Assembly (NCBI RefSeq): GCF_004138285.1
Contig: NZ_SCFN01000017.1
Coordinates: forward strand, 1 to 64,000
Origin: Gottfriedia acidiceleris
GTDB lineage: Bacteria; Bacillota; Bacilli; Bacillales; Bacillaceae_G
Length of the DNA stretch: 64,000 nt
Reading direction: 5' to 3'
Every line of letters begins with the position of its first letter. Within the stretch, counting starts at the first letter, position 1. Positions 1 through 7,510 of this stretch are shown in pieces. Position numbers and translations under genes: made by a program. Below the pieces are notes generated by a model that did not search any database, had not been told where the DNA came from, and was given only the letters and a program-made list of their open reading frames with translations.

Positions 1-69
1 GGATATACAAATTTCTATTAAAAGAAGACCGTTTGCACACCACTTAATAATATAAATTAGTCAAACAAT

Positions 70-444
70 TTATACATTTTTAGTATCATTATTTAATGTC
101 TTCCTGTATTCTAACATGATATTAAGTGTAACAAGCATTTGATCATATTCATTTCTCATCCGTTCGATTTCAGTAATTTTTTGAGATATCCATTCAATTA
201 CCTGTTGATTAGAACGGGTATTTTTATCTTTGTCCTCTAATATATCTTTTAGTTCAGTTAAAGAACACCCTATTCCCTGAAATTTTTTGATGAGTTTCAG
301 TCGTTTAACCGCCTCGTCTGAATAATTACGATAATTATTTTCCTCTCTTTGAACGTGACGACTATCCAATAAGCCTTCTTTTTCATAAAACCGAATAGTG
401 TGGACTGTTAAACCCATCTTTTTAGCTAACTCATTAATCTTCAA
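70..444 (-). CDS. MerR family transcriptional regulator
   Basis: Small MerR-type DNA-binding regulator, 124 residues. The N-terminal winged helix-turn-helix is clear (INELAKKMGLTVHTIRFYEKEGLL, with the typical YRNYSDEAVKRLKLIKKFQGIG continuation), followed by a coiled-coil dimerisation helix (residues ~80-110). No C-terminal effector domain or cysteine cluster is visible, so the signal sensed is unknown. I place the start at a TTG at 444 because an AGGAGG lies 7 bases upstream; longer reading from 480 would ignore that site. It is divergent from the truncated SDR gene at 547, which is the usual arrangement for MerR-controlled oxidoreductases, so that gene was probably its target. Confidence 0.85.
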   Translation of the reverse strand: MKINELAKKMGLTVHTIRFYEKEGLLDSRHVQREENNYRNYSDEAVKRLKLIKKFQGIGCSLTELKDILEDKDKNTRSNQQVIEWISQKITEIERMRNEYDQMLVTLNIMLEYRKTLNNDTKNV

Positions 445-546
445 AAAAATTCCTCCTAAAACGCCTTGCCTTAGAGCCAACTCTATAGTTTATACTACAA
501 TTGTTCAAGCAACTATACAACTAAACAGTTTCAGGAGGATAAAATT

Positions 547-810
547 ATGCGAATATTTGTGACAGGTGCAACAGGATACGTCGGTACTGCTGTAGTACAA
601 GACCTCATTAATGCAGGTCATAAAGTCGTCGGGGTTACTCGCTCAGACAGTGGTGCAATGAAACTAAGAGAAGCCGGGGCTGATGTACATCTAGGAAATC
701 TTAACGACCTCGAGAGTATATATAACGGTGCCAAGGCTGCTGACGGCGTTATCCACTTAGCGTTTAATAATGATTTTTCTGATTTTGCTAGCGAGAAAAA
801 ATCGTCATAG
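547..810 (+). pseudogene. SDR/NAD(P)-dependent epimerase-like gene, 3' truncated
   Basis: The first ~80 codons encode a standard nucleotide-binding Rossmann start (MRIFVTGATGYVGTAVV, GxxGxxG motif) of an atypical/extended SDR protein. Such proteins are usually about 280-300 residues long. Homology to the family stops near NDFSDFA (about position 790), and the frame ends at 810 after a few unrelated residues. The ribosome binding site (AGGAGG) and ATG are intact. Immediately downstream the sequence becomes the 3' end of an unrelated membrane protein gene, so this is a deletion junction rather than a point mutation. No catalytic YxxxK region remains, so the product cannot be an active enzyme. 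Confidence 0.8.
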
Positions 811-995
811 GAATATTTTTCTTCTCAGGAATTGTTTCTATGATATCGAGTATTATATTTGGAATCTTGGGAGTAAAAAATAATGAGAAAGGATTCTTAA
901 AATATGTTGGAATGCTAATTGTATTTCTATTCGTTATAGGGGTTACAATTATGCCATTGTTGCTAATGGCTATATTTGGTTTTAGAGAACCATAA
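792..995 (+). pseudogene. 3' fragment of a small membrane protein gene
   Basis: A frame open from 792 to a TAA at 993-995 encodes two strongly hydrophobic stretches separated by a short charged loop (KNNEKGFLKY). It has no start codon or ribosome binding site of its own at the 5' end, and it directly abuts the broken SDR gene. This looks like the C-terminal part of a two- or three-helix membrane protein fused by deletion. The original family cannot be identified from this fragment. Confidence 0.55.
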
Positions 996-1166
996 TGTTT
1001 TAGTAGATTTATAGAATGGATATCGATATTTCGCTGTTCATTTAATGGTTATTATAAGACTTAAATGAAAAAGAGGACGATTGATATAGTACGCCCTCTT
1101 TTTGTTTTTGAACAAAAGCATGTGTAATCCACATAAGAAAATACTCATTCCAATAAATCTTTCTAA

Positions 1167-2411
1167 CTACAATTTTAGGGAATTAGATACTTTCGAGTCC
1201 ATTTCCAAATTATTTTGTTTTCTAATTGGTTTCGCAGCTTTTGAAAGCAGTCCAGAGATAGTAACAGCAATTAATACGAAAATCAGAGCGCGAAGTAGCC
1301 CTACATATTCACCAATAATTCCTAAAAATGGTGGTCCTACTAGGAATGCAAGGTAACCAGCCGTCGATACTGCACTTACTCTTGCAGCTACTCTATGTGG
1401 ATCGTCTCCTGCAGCGGATAGTCCAACTGGAAAACCAAATGCTGCCCCAAGTCCCCAAAAAACAATACCAAAAGTTGCTACTTCGAAACTGTGGCTCATT
1501 ATAACAATCATCAGTCCTACAAAAGCCAAAAGTGCTGATGCTCGCAAAACGATAACTCGACCAAAACGGTCTAATATTTTATCACCTATTGCCCGTCCAA
1601 TAGTCATTGAACCGACAAAAATACCATATGCAATGGAACCCATAGCTGGGGTAACATTGTAGCCATCAACCACAATAAGGGGTAACCAGTCATTAGCAGA
1701 ACCTTCAACGAAAGCCATTCCAAGTACAATGATACCAATCATTACTGTGCGTCGCTCTTTCCATACAGCCATATATTCTTTCGTTCTGTTTACCTTAACA
1801 GAGTCACTATTAACTTCTTTACCTGTGTCGGCAGGTATGTAACGGTATAAAGACAAAACAGCAGTCAAAATGATAACCAAGGCTGTAAGTGACAAGTGAA
1901 TAGGTACAGAGATTCCCGACTTAGTCATTGTCGAACCAACCAATGCTCCAAGAAGCGTACCCAAACTAAACGCAGCATGAAAACCGGTTAAGAGCGACTT
2001 TTGTGCAGCTCTCTCAACTGCGGTTCCCTCTACATTCATCGCTACATCACAAATTCCTTGCCCAAAACCGAAAACAACTAGCCCTAAAAATACCATAATA
2101 CTATTTATCAGCCATGAACCACTGATACCAACAATTAAGAGTCCAAAAGAAACTACTGATAGACCAAAAACCATGACAAAACGTCCGCCCTTTTGAGCAA
2201 TAAGAATACTAGCACTTGTCAATCCGATTATCGATCCTACGGAAAGCCCAAATATGATTACACCCATCTCTGCTGTTGTAGAACCTAGAGCATCCCTAAT
2301 TGCAGGCGTGCGAGATACCCATGATGCGAATGCAAATCCAGTCAGTGCAAAAATGAAATAAATGGCGACCCGCCATAATTGAATTTGCCGGCTATTTAAT
2401 GAAGAATCCAT
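1167..2411 (-). CDS. MFS transporter (YbjJ-like)
   Basis: Major facilitator superfamily permease of 414 residues with about 12 hydrophobic helices. The start at 2411 is chosen because AGGAGG lies just upstream; a longer reading to 2477 would run through operator DNA. The motif EGSANDWLPL in helix 7 and the GxGxGxCDVAMNVEG region in helix 4 resemble the E. coli YbjJ/fucose-permease-like branch; the substrate is unknown. It is the last gene of a minus-strand group ROK regulator - VOC protein - MFS, and its upstream region carries three tandem copies of the operator also found before the ROK gene. Transport of a sugar or sugar-like compound under ROK control is inferred. Confidence 0.85.
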   Translation of the reverse strand: MDSSLNSRQIQLWRVAIYFIFALTGFAFASWVSRTPAIRDALGSTTAEMGVIIFGLSVGSIIGLTSASILIAQKGGRFVMVFGLSVVSFGLLIVGISGSWLINSIMVFLGLVVFGFGQGICDVAMNVEGTAVERAAQKSLLTGFHAAFSLGTLLGALVGSTMTKSGISVPIHLSLTALVIILTAVLSLYRYIPADTGKEVNSDSVKVNRTKEYMAVWKERRTVMIGIIVLGMAFVEGSANDWLPLIVVDGYNVTPAMGSIAYGIFVGSMTIGRAIGDKILDRFGRVIVLRASALLAFVGLMIVIMSHSFEVATFGIVFWGLGAAFGFPVGLSAAGDDPHRVAARVSAVSTAGYLAFLVGPPFLGIIGEYVGLLRALIFVLIAVTISGLLSKAAKPIRKQNNLEMDSKVSNSLKL

Positions 2412-2439
2412 AATTAACCTCCTAGTTATAGAGTTATAA

Positions 2440-2538
2440 AACTTTTTAAACATGTTTAAAAAGTATGGTGAAAACAAACTTATTAAACTTATTTAAAAAG
2501 TGAAGAATCAAATACTTATTTAACATCTTTAATAAGTT
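2440..2538 (-). promoter_or_regulatory. Three tandem ROK-type operators upstream of the MFS gene
   Basis: Three 26-bp inverted repeats with 11-bp arms and a 4-bp centre: 2440-2465 (arms AACTTTTTAAA and TTTAAAAAGTA), 2477-2502 (AACTTATTAAA and TTTAAAAAGTG), 2513-2538 (TACTTATTTAA and TTTAATAAGTT). Starts are 37 and 36 bp apart. They match the perfect palindrome at 4045-4070 before the ROK gene. The last copy overlaps the 3' end of the VOC gene. The shared site strongly suggests the ROK protein as binder. Confidence 0.7.
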
Positions 2539-2917
2539 AGACAGTCAACTCAATAAGATTCCCTTCAGGATCTTTTATAACACTCTCATAGTACCCATCG
2601 CCAGTCAAACGAGGCCCATTAATGAGGGAATAACCGCAATTTTTAAATTTGGCACTCATCTGATTGACGGCGTCTTCACTTCCTAAGGAGATTGCAATAT
2701 GAGCCCAACCAATTTAATCATCGGGATTTGTCTTAACAATTCCCTCTTTACGCATAATCTCTAATCGTGCGCCAGATTCAAAAGTAAGAAAATAAGATTC
2801 AAATTTCTTTTCACTATTATGATATTTATTGTTTGACTTACAATTAAAAAAAGTTTCGTAAAACTCCCTCATCCCTTCCAGATCATTAACCCATATAGCA
2901 ACATGTTCAATTTTCAT
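2537..2917 (-). pseudogene. VOC/glyoxalase-family protein, interrupted by a nonsense codon
   Basis: Vicinal oxygen chelate fold protein. The frame reads [24 protein letters not shown]... and continues without frameshift to 2537, but has an in-frame TAA at 2714-2716 between the two halves (NPDD, stop, IGWAHIAISLG). Ignoring the stop gives ~126 residues, the normal single-domain length, with metal-ligand candidates H6, E53 in the first half and H and E (IKDPEGNLIEL) in the second. One base change (for example AAA to TAA) explains the break. It lies between the ROK regulator and the MFS gene and was probably part of that operon. Either the protein is lost or only an inactive 67-residue half is made. 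Confidence 0.75.
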
Positions 2918-3002
2918 TTATTTATCACTCCCCAGTATTATTTTTTTCTATATTTTAGAATTAATTGAGGCTCACCACCTTTTTTGACTATCTTTTAAAT
3001 AT

Positions 3003-4025
3003 TCAATCGATCATAAGTTTAAGACAAAGACTTTGTAATCCAAATAAATAGTCTTGTTTCCAATCACCCGTTGTAAGCACAGGGAGGTGTTCGGACGGAA
3101 CGTAATTTGAGCTAGTAATTTTAATTTTATCTAATATAACTTTTTCAACTTCATCTTTACAAAAAATGATGATATGAGGGTTAATTATTGCTACAAATGA
3201 GGCGATTAACCTGCTGATTGCATCAATTTCATAGTCCTCACTTATGTTTAGGTTTTTAAGTCCTCTTCTATTTTTTAATGCCTGCCCAAAATTTCTTTCA
3301 TCATACTGAGGAACGAATGAAACCTCTCCTGAGAAAAAAGTACTTCCTCTAACAACATCACCGTTTACCATAATTCCCGCACCTGGACCGTTTTGACCTG
3401 AATACAAATAAACAAGGGATTGCTTATCTTTTATATCTCTATTATTGTGAAAACCTAAAACAGCTGCATTCATATCGTTCTCTACTATGACAGGAATCGA
3501 AAAATGCTCTTCATAATATTCTTTTAAGTTAATGTTTTGAAACTGTTCGTATCCTGGGATATAAAACATTTTTCCATTATCAACCGCCGCTGGAACTCCA
3601 ATCGACATTGAACTGATTTTTGGATATTTATTTATTATATTTTCAATAGTCATCGTTAAAAAATGCAAACTATTATCTATTAATGCACTTGGCGCATTGC
3701 CTTGTTCCTTTATTTCACCGACACAATTAAAAATTTTATAATTCGTTTCTGTTTTTTCTAAAAATATTACTAATCCTAACATATGTTCAGGATTGTAAGA
3801 ATATCTTTTTGCCCTTCTTCCACCACTAGAGTTATCTAATCCAACTAAAAGAACTTCTCCTTCTTTTTCCATTTCTGTTAGAAACTTACTAATTGTCGGA
3901 AAACTAATTTCTAGCCTTTGACTTAATTCAATTTTAGTTGCACTTCCTAGTTTTAAAAGTGTTGTACGAATACCACGAAGGACCATTTTCTTCATAGTGC
4001 TTGGAGTTGCTAAAAATTCATTCAC
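3003..4025 (-). CDS. ROK family transcriptional regulator
   Basis: Repressor of the NagC/XylR type: an N-terminal winged HTH (residues ~15-75, GSATKIELSQRLEISFPTISKFL) followed by a ROK sugar-kinase-like domain (VEND and GPGAGIMVNGDVVRGS motifs). The usual zinc motif CxCGxxGC after the GEV/GEIGH segment is absent, so the fold is kept but the zinc site is lost, which is seen in some ROK regulators. I choose the GTG at 4025 because the GGGGG/AAGG site sits 9 bases before it; the GTG at 4034 would overlap that site. A perfect 11-bp inverted repeat just upstream (4045-4070) suggests autoregulation. The inducer is probably a sugar or derivative. Confidence 0.85.
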   Translation of the reverse strand: MNEFLATPSTMKKMVLRGIRTTLLKLGSATKIELSQRLEISFPTISKFLTEMEKEGEVLLVGLDNSSGGRRAKRYSYNPEHMLGLVIFLEKTETNYKIFNCVGEIKEQGNAPSALIDNSLHFLTMTIENIINKYPKISSMSIGVPAAVDNGKMFYIPGYEQFQNINLKEYYEEHFSIPVIVENDMNAAVLGFHNNRDIKDKQSLVYLYSGQNGPGAGIMVNGDVVRGSTFFSGEVSFVPQYDERNFGQALKNRRGLKNLNISEDYEIDAISRLIASFVAIINPHIIIFCKDEVEKVILDKIKITSSNYVPSEHLPVLTTGDWKQDYLFGLQSLCLKLMID

Positions 4026-4044
4026 TAAATTCACCCCCTTAAAA

Positions 4045-4070
4045 AACTTATTAAACGACTTTAATAAGTT
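4045..4070 (-). promoter_or_regulatory. Operator palindrome upstream of the ROK gene
   Basis: Perfect inverted repeat: left arm AACTTATTAAA (4045-4055), centre CGAC, right arm TTTAATAAGTT (4060-4070). The same site occurs three times, with 1-4 mismatches, upstream of the MFS gene at 2440-2538. Position just before the ROK start supports negative autoregulation. Confidence 0.7.
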
Positions 4071-4202
4071 AATGACCTTAATTTACCATATACTCTTGAT
4101 TAAAACAATTGAAATTGAATTATATAGAGAATTATAGATTTATATTTTTGAGTTAGTACATAAAAATAGAGTAGCGAAAAGCTACTCATAATCTTTAACT
4201 AT

Positions 4203-4682
4203 TTATTTTAAAAATGTGCTAGGCATTACAACAAGAACTACCTCTCCACGAGCACAAAGAATATCATTTGCGAATAATTCTGTATGAACTTTCCATTTTT
4301 TAGGATGGATTTCTTCAACAGTTCCAACTGCTTTTAGTGGAACATCTTGTGGAGTTGGTTTAAGATATTCCACATTGAGGGCAGCGGTTACAAATCTAGG
4401 TGGTACTGAGCCATCTCCTATTTCGTTCCCATTCTTACGGTGTAAAGCAAGTGAGGCAGAACCTGTCCCATGACAATCAATTAACGAAGCTATTAATCCA
4501 CCATAAATAAATCCTGGAATTCCCATGTACTTTGATTCCGGTGTAAAGATCGTAACAGTTTTATCACCATGCCACCCAGTCCGAAGATGATGACCATCTT
4601 TATTTAATCGACCACACCCATAACACCAAGCGAAATCATCAGGGTAAATATCTTGTATTGCTTTTTCAATTATTTCTTCCAT
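4203..4682 (-). CDS. PaaI-family hotdog thioesterase
   Basis: Hotdog-fold acyl-CoA thioesterase-like protein, 159 residues. The segment PGFIYGGLIASLIDCHGTGSA matches the central helix region of the PaaI/YbgC-type hotdog family, where the loop before it forms the active site. The N-terminal CYGCG with spaced cysteines is common in the subgroup that starts FAWCYGCG. The second of two adjacent ATGs (4682) has the better spacing to GGAGG. It stands alone between the ROK operator region and a DUF2199 gene, so no pathway can be assigned. Confidence 0.75.
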   Translation of the reverse strand: MEEIIEKAIQDIYPDDFAWCYGCGRLNKDGHHLRTGWHGDKTVTIFTPESKYMGIPGFIYGGLIASLIDCHGTGSASLALHRKNGNEIGDGSVPPRFVTAALNVEYLKPTPQDVPLKAVGTVEEIHPKKWKVHTELFANDILCARGEVVLVVMPSTFLK

Positions 4683-4929
4683 CATTCATCCTCCATATTA
4701 ATTTATTAAGTAAAATTCAACGTAATATGAGCAATTGTTCGTTCATATTGTACTATAAATATATACAAGGTCTTACTTATGCACAATAGTTTCCTGATAA
4801 TTCCGTTAATATTAACTATACTTTTATAATAAAGTAATATTTTTTAAGTTTATAAATAACTAACTTTTGATACTAAAAATTATGTACACAAGGAGAATTA
4901 GTAACAGAACAACGTCTTATATTCAAACA

Positions 4930-5274
4930 TTAGTTGAACAATTTCATTACTTTTTCATATGTATTTTCATAGTTCAAATTATTATAAAAATTCATTTCCC
5001 AAAAATCATTTATTTTATCGAAGTTCTCTTCGCTTAATGATACCCATACATCCCAAATAAATTTTTGATTTGTATCGATAATAGGAATTTCAATATTTCC
5101 ACGAATAAAAAAATACTTATCATCAATAATACATAAATCATCGTTCATCTCGACTCGACCTTTGTGCTCATTAACTGGAATTTCAAAAAAATAGTCAGGA
5201 GCTGCACTTCCGTAATTCATCGGTAACTCCTCATGATATTTTCCACAACACTTGCATACAAAACCATTACTCAA
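4930..5274 (-). CDS. DUF2199 domain protein, short C-terminus
   Basis: Contains the DUF2199 signature: CKCCGKYHEELP, then ENDLC-like NDDLCIIDDKYFFIRGNIEIPI, and FIWDVWVSLSEENF. Two CxxC-like cysteines near the N-terminus may bind metal. Family members are usually about 150-170 residues and continue past the WVSLS segment with a longer tail; this one ends after 114 residues with an unrelated-looking low-complexity end, so it may be truncated. Function is unknown. Confidence 0.7.
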   Translation of the reverse strand: MSNGFVCKCCGKYHEELPMNYGSAAPDYFFEIPVNEHKGRVEMNDDLCIIDDKYFFIRGNIEIPIIDTNQKFIWDVWVSLSEENFDKINDFWEMNFYNNLNYENTYEKVMKLFN

Positions 5275-5451
5275 GTGATTTCCCCCAATACGTTTACTAA
5301 TTTGATAATAAACTAACTTTTATTTTTGATGAAGTGGAGAATCATTAATAAAACTAGACTGCCATTTACCAAAATAAAAAAAGCCGCATAATAACAGCTA
5401 AATGGAAAGTACGCTTGACATTACTCTTGTTGCACGATAAGCTTACTTTAC

Positions 5452-5467
5452 GGAAAGTTAACTTTCC
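5452..5467. promoter_or_regulatory. 16-bp palindrome, likely operator of the XRE regulator
   Basis: Perfect palindrome GGAAAGTTAACTTTCC lies 20 bp before the TTG start at 5488, just downstream of a TTGACA -35-like hexamer at 5415-5420. A half site (GGAAAGTA) recurs at 5404-5411. Size and position fit an autoregulatory site for the small Cro/CI-type protein. Confidence 0.5.
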
Positions 5468-5487
5468 ATAACAAAGGGGGGAACACG

Positions 5488-5694
5488 TTGCTAAACCGTT
5501 TAGAAGAAATCCGCAAACAACGCGGAATTAAGCAAGAGGAATTAGCAACAGCTCTTGAAGTGTCAAGGCAAACTATAGGTTCACTAGAAAACGGGCGTTA
5601 TAACCCATCTATCCTTTTAGCGTTCAAGATTGCTCGTTTTTTCGGTATGAGTATCGAAGAAATTTTTATTTATGAGGAGGATGAAAGTATATGA
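5488..5694 (+). CDS. Small XRE-family HTH regulator
   Basis: A 68-residue Cro/CI-type helix-turn-helix protein (RLEEIRKQRGIKQEELATALEVSRQTIGSLENGRYNPS) that is almost entirely the DNA-binding domain, typical of the YgzD/YozG kind of Bacillus regulator. TTG start with a GGGGGG-rich Shine-Dalgarno. Its last codons overlap the ATG of the following membrane protein gene, so the two are co-translated; this HTH plus small membrane protein pairing is common in Firmicutes. A palindrome upstream suggests autoregulation. Confidence 0.85.
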   Translation: MLNRLEEIRKQRGIKQEELATALEVSRQTIGSLENGRYNPSILLAFKIARFFGMSIEEIFIYEEDESI

Positions 5695-6122
5695 AAAAAA
5701 CTAAATCGATTTATTATCTTACTGTGGTAGCCTTAGTACTACTAGTAGGTGGTATATACTTCATCAAAACAAATGGAAATCCACAAGGTTTGCAGCGAGT
5801 GTTACCTTATATCTGTTTTGGCCTTGGCTGTAGTATTTTTGGTCACGGTATGGGAGAAATATTGATCCGCTTGGCTATGAAGAATAATCCCGTCGCAGCA
5901 AAGCAGCTAGAGATTGACAAGAAAGATGAGCGTAATTTGACAATCGCTAATCAAGCAAAGGCGAAAGCATATGACATGATGGTTATTATGTTTGGAGCTT
6001 TAATTTTAGCATTTTCCTTGATGGATATAGATTTAATAATGTTGTTGCCATTAGTTATTGCATATATGTTTTTCCTTGGATATAACAGTTATTACCGTAT
6101 AAAGTTTTATAAAGAGATGTAA
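5691..6122 (+). CDS. Four-helix membrane protein paired with XRE regulator
   Basis: 143 residues with four predicted transmembrane segments (about 8-25, 37-55, 95-112, 115-133) and a charged cytoplasmic loop KQLEIDKKDERNLTIANQAKAKAYD between helices 2 and 3. The loop resembles the DUF2178/DUF6442-like group of small membrane proteins found beside HTH regulators. The start overlaps the stop of the regulator by 4 bases. Biochemical function unknown. Confidence 0.7.
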   Translation: MKKTKSIYYLTVVALVLLVGGIYFIKTNGNPQGLQRVLPYICFGLGCSIFGHGMGEILIRLAMKNNPVAAKQLEIDKKDERNLTIANQAKAKAYDMMVIMFGALILAFSLMDIDLIMLLPLVIAYMFFLGYNSYYRIKFYKEM

Positions 6123-6128
6123 TATAAT

Positions 6129-6269
6129 TCATGTAATACCTTTAGCTAAATCATGTACACCGTAAGCATCATTTAATCCAAAAATGCCCTCTATTGACCA
6201 TATGATTATATAATTTTCACCTATATTACCTTCAGCCCTATTTCCTTTATTTGATAATTCATTATTCAA
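6129..6269 (-). other. Short open frame in the 6.12-6.37 kb gap, possible gene remnant
   Basis: A 46-codon minus-strand frame with a TTG start ends at 6129. It encodes a non-repetitive sequence (…YIIIWSIEGIFGLNDAYGVHDLAKGIT) that looks protein-like, perhaps the tail of a lost gene. There is no good ribosome binding site. I see nothing else in this gap apart from the terminator. Confidence 0.25.
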
Positions 6270-6330
6270 CTAAATTGCCAACTAGTTGAATAAAAAAAGT
6301 TTTCCATTTACACAAAAAGTATCCAAAATA

Positions 6331-6357
6331 AAAAAGAGGAATTTTCCTCTTTTTTTA
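6331..6357. terminator. Bidirectional terminator
   Basis: AAAAGAGGA / TCCTCTTTT stem with a 4-base loop, A-run before and T-run after. It sits between the convergent membrane protein gene and ltaE and can serve both. Confidence 0.75.
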
Positions 6358-6374
6358 AATTTCACACCGAAAAT

Positions 6375-7397
6375 TTATATTGTTTTCATCACATCAATTA
6401 CTTTATCAATATCATTTTTCGTAATCCAGTAATGTGTAGCAAAACGCATCATGCCATCTTCTTCTGGCGCAAAAGTGATAATTCCGTTCTCTTTAAAAAT
6501 TTGTTCAATTTCTTCTGGACTTCTTCTCATATCAATCATTTGGAAGAATACTAAATTGATATGAAGTTGAGATGTGTCAACATTAATTCCTGGGATTTCA
6601 CTTAGTCTATTAGCTAAATATTGAGCATTTTCATGATCTTCATGTAATCGTTTTGTCATTTTTTCTAATGCGATTATACCAGCGGCTGCTAAAAATCCAG
6701 ATTGTCTCCAGCCTCCACCTAGTAATTTTCGTTTCTTTTTCGCTTTTTCAATAAAATCTTTACTTCCAGCAAGGATTGAACCTACTGGAGCACAAAGACC
6801 TTTTGATAAACAAAACATTACCGAGTCACTATATTGAGATAATTCTTTAACATCCGTTTTTAAATAAGTAGCAGCGTTAAATATCCTTGCACCATCTAAA
6901 TGAACAGGAATATTTGCATCTTTTGCTATGCTATAAACTTGCTTCATATAGTCGATATCAACTACAGATCCATTTGAATAAGCATTTTCTAAACAGATTA
7001 GTGAGGTTTCTGGATAATGAATGTCATCAGGTCGGATAGAATGTTTGATTCGTTTAATATCCATCTTTCCGTAAGTTGTTTGTAATGTTCTTAGGTGAAC
7101 ACCTGCAATAATTGAAGCAGCACCTACTTCATGTTCGAATATATGGCAATCCTCCCCAAGGATGACTTCAGTACCACGATCACAATGTGTAAACAAAGCA
7201 AGCTGGTTACCAAATGTACCACTTGGCACAAATAAAGAAGCTTCTTTCCCAACCATAGAAGCAGCTAGAATTTCTAATTTTTGTACAGTTGGATCATCCC
7301 CATAAACATCATCGCCGACCTCGGCTGAAAACATGGCTTGTCTCATTTCATCTGTAGGATTTGTTACAGTGTCACTTCTTAAATCGATAAACTTCAT
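6375..7397 (-). CDS. ltaE: Low-specificity L-threonine aldolase
   Basis: PLP-dependent enzyme cleaving L-threonine/allo-threonine to glycine and acetaldehyde. The N-terminal FIDLRSDTVTNPTDEMR, the VGDDVYGDDP motif and VPSGTFGNQLAL are family hallmarks, and the PLP lysine is in MFCLSKGLCAPVGS (about residue 199). The aspartate preceding HLDGARIFNAA contacts the cofactor. Length (~340) is normal. The second ATG (7397) has better spacing to the GGGG ribosome binding site than the one at 7403. Stands alone, sharing a terminator with the upstream convergent gene. Confidence 0.93.
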   Translation of the reverse strand: MKFIDLRSDTVTNPTDEMRQAMFSAEVGDDVYGDDPTVQKLEILAASMVGKEASLFVPSGTFGNQLALFTHCDRGTEVILGEDCHIFEHEVGAASIIAGVHLRTLQTTYGKMDIKRIKHSIRPDDIHYPETSLICLENAYSNGSVVDIDYMKQVYSIAKDANIPVHLDGARIFNAATYLKTDVKELSQYSDSVMFCLSKGLCAPVGSILAGSKDFIEKAKKKRKLLGGGWRQSGFLAAAGIIALEKMTKRLHEDHENAQYLANRLSEIPGINVDTSQLHINLVFFQMIDMRRSPEEIEQIFKENGIITFAPEEDGMMRFATHYWITKNDIDKVIDVMKTI

Positions 7398-7510
7398 TTT
7401 CATTCCCCTTTTTACTATTTTCAGAATTATCTAAACTAGTTTAATAGACGCATCGAGATTTAATTTCTAATACAAGTACCCATCTCGTTGTCGGAAATTG
7501 GAGGATAAAT

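Noticed and set aside
1102-1356. Plus-strand frame opposite the MFS gene end
   Set aside because: Shadow of a well-supported transporter gene.
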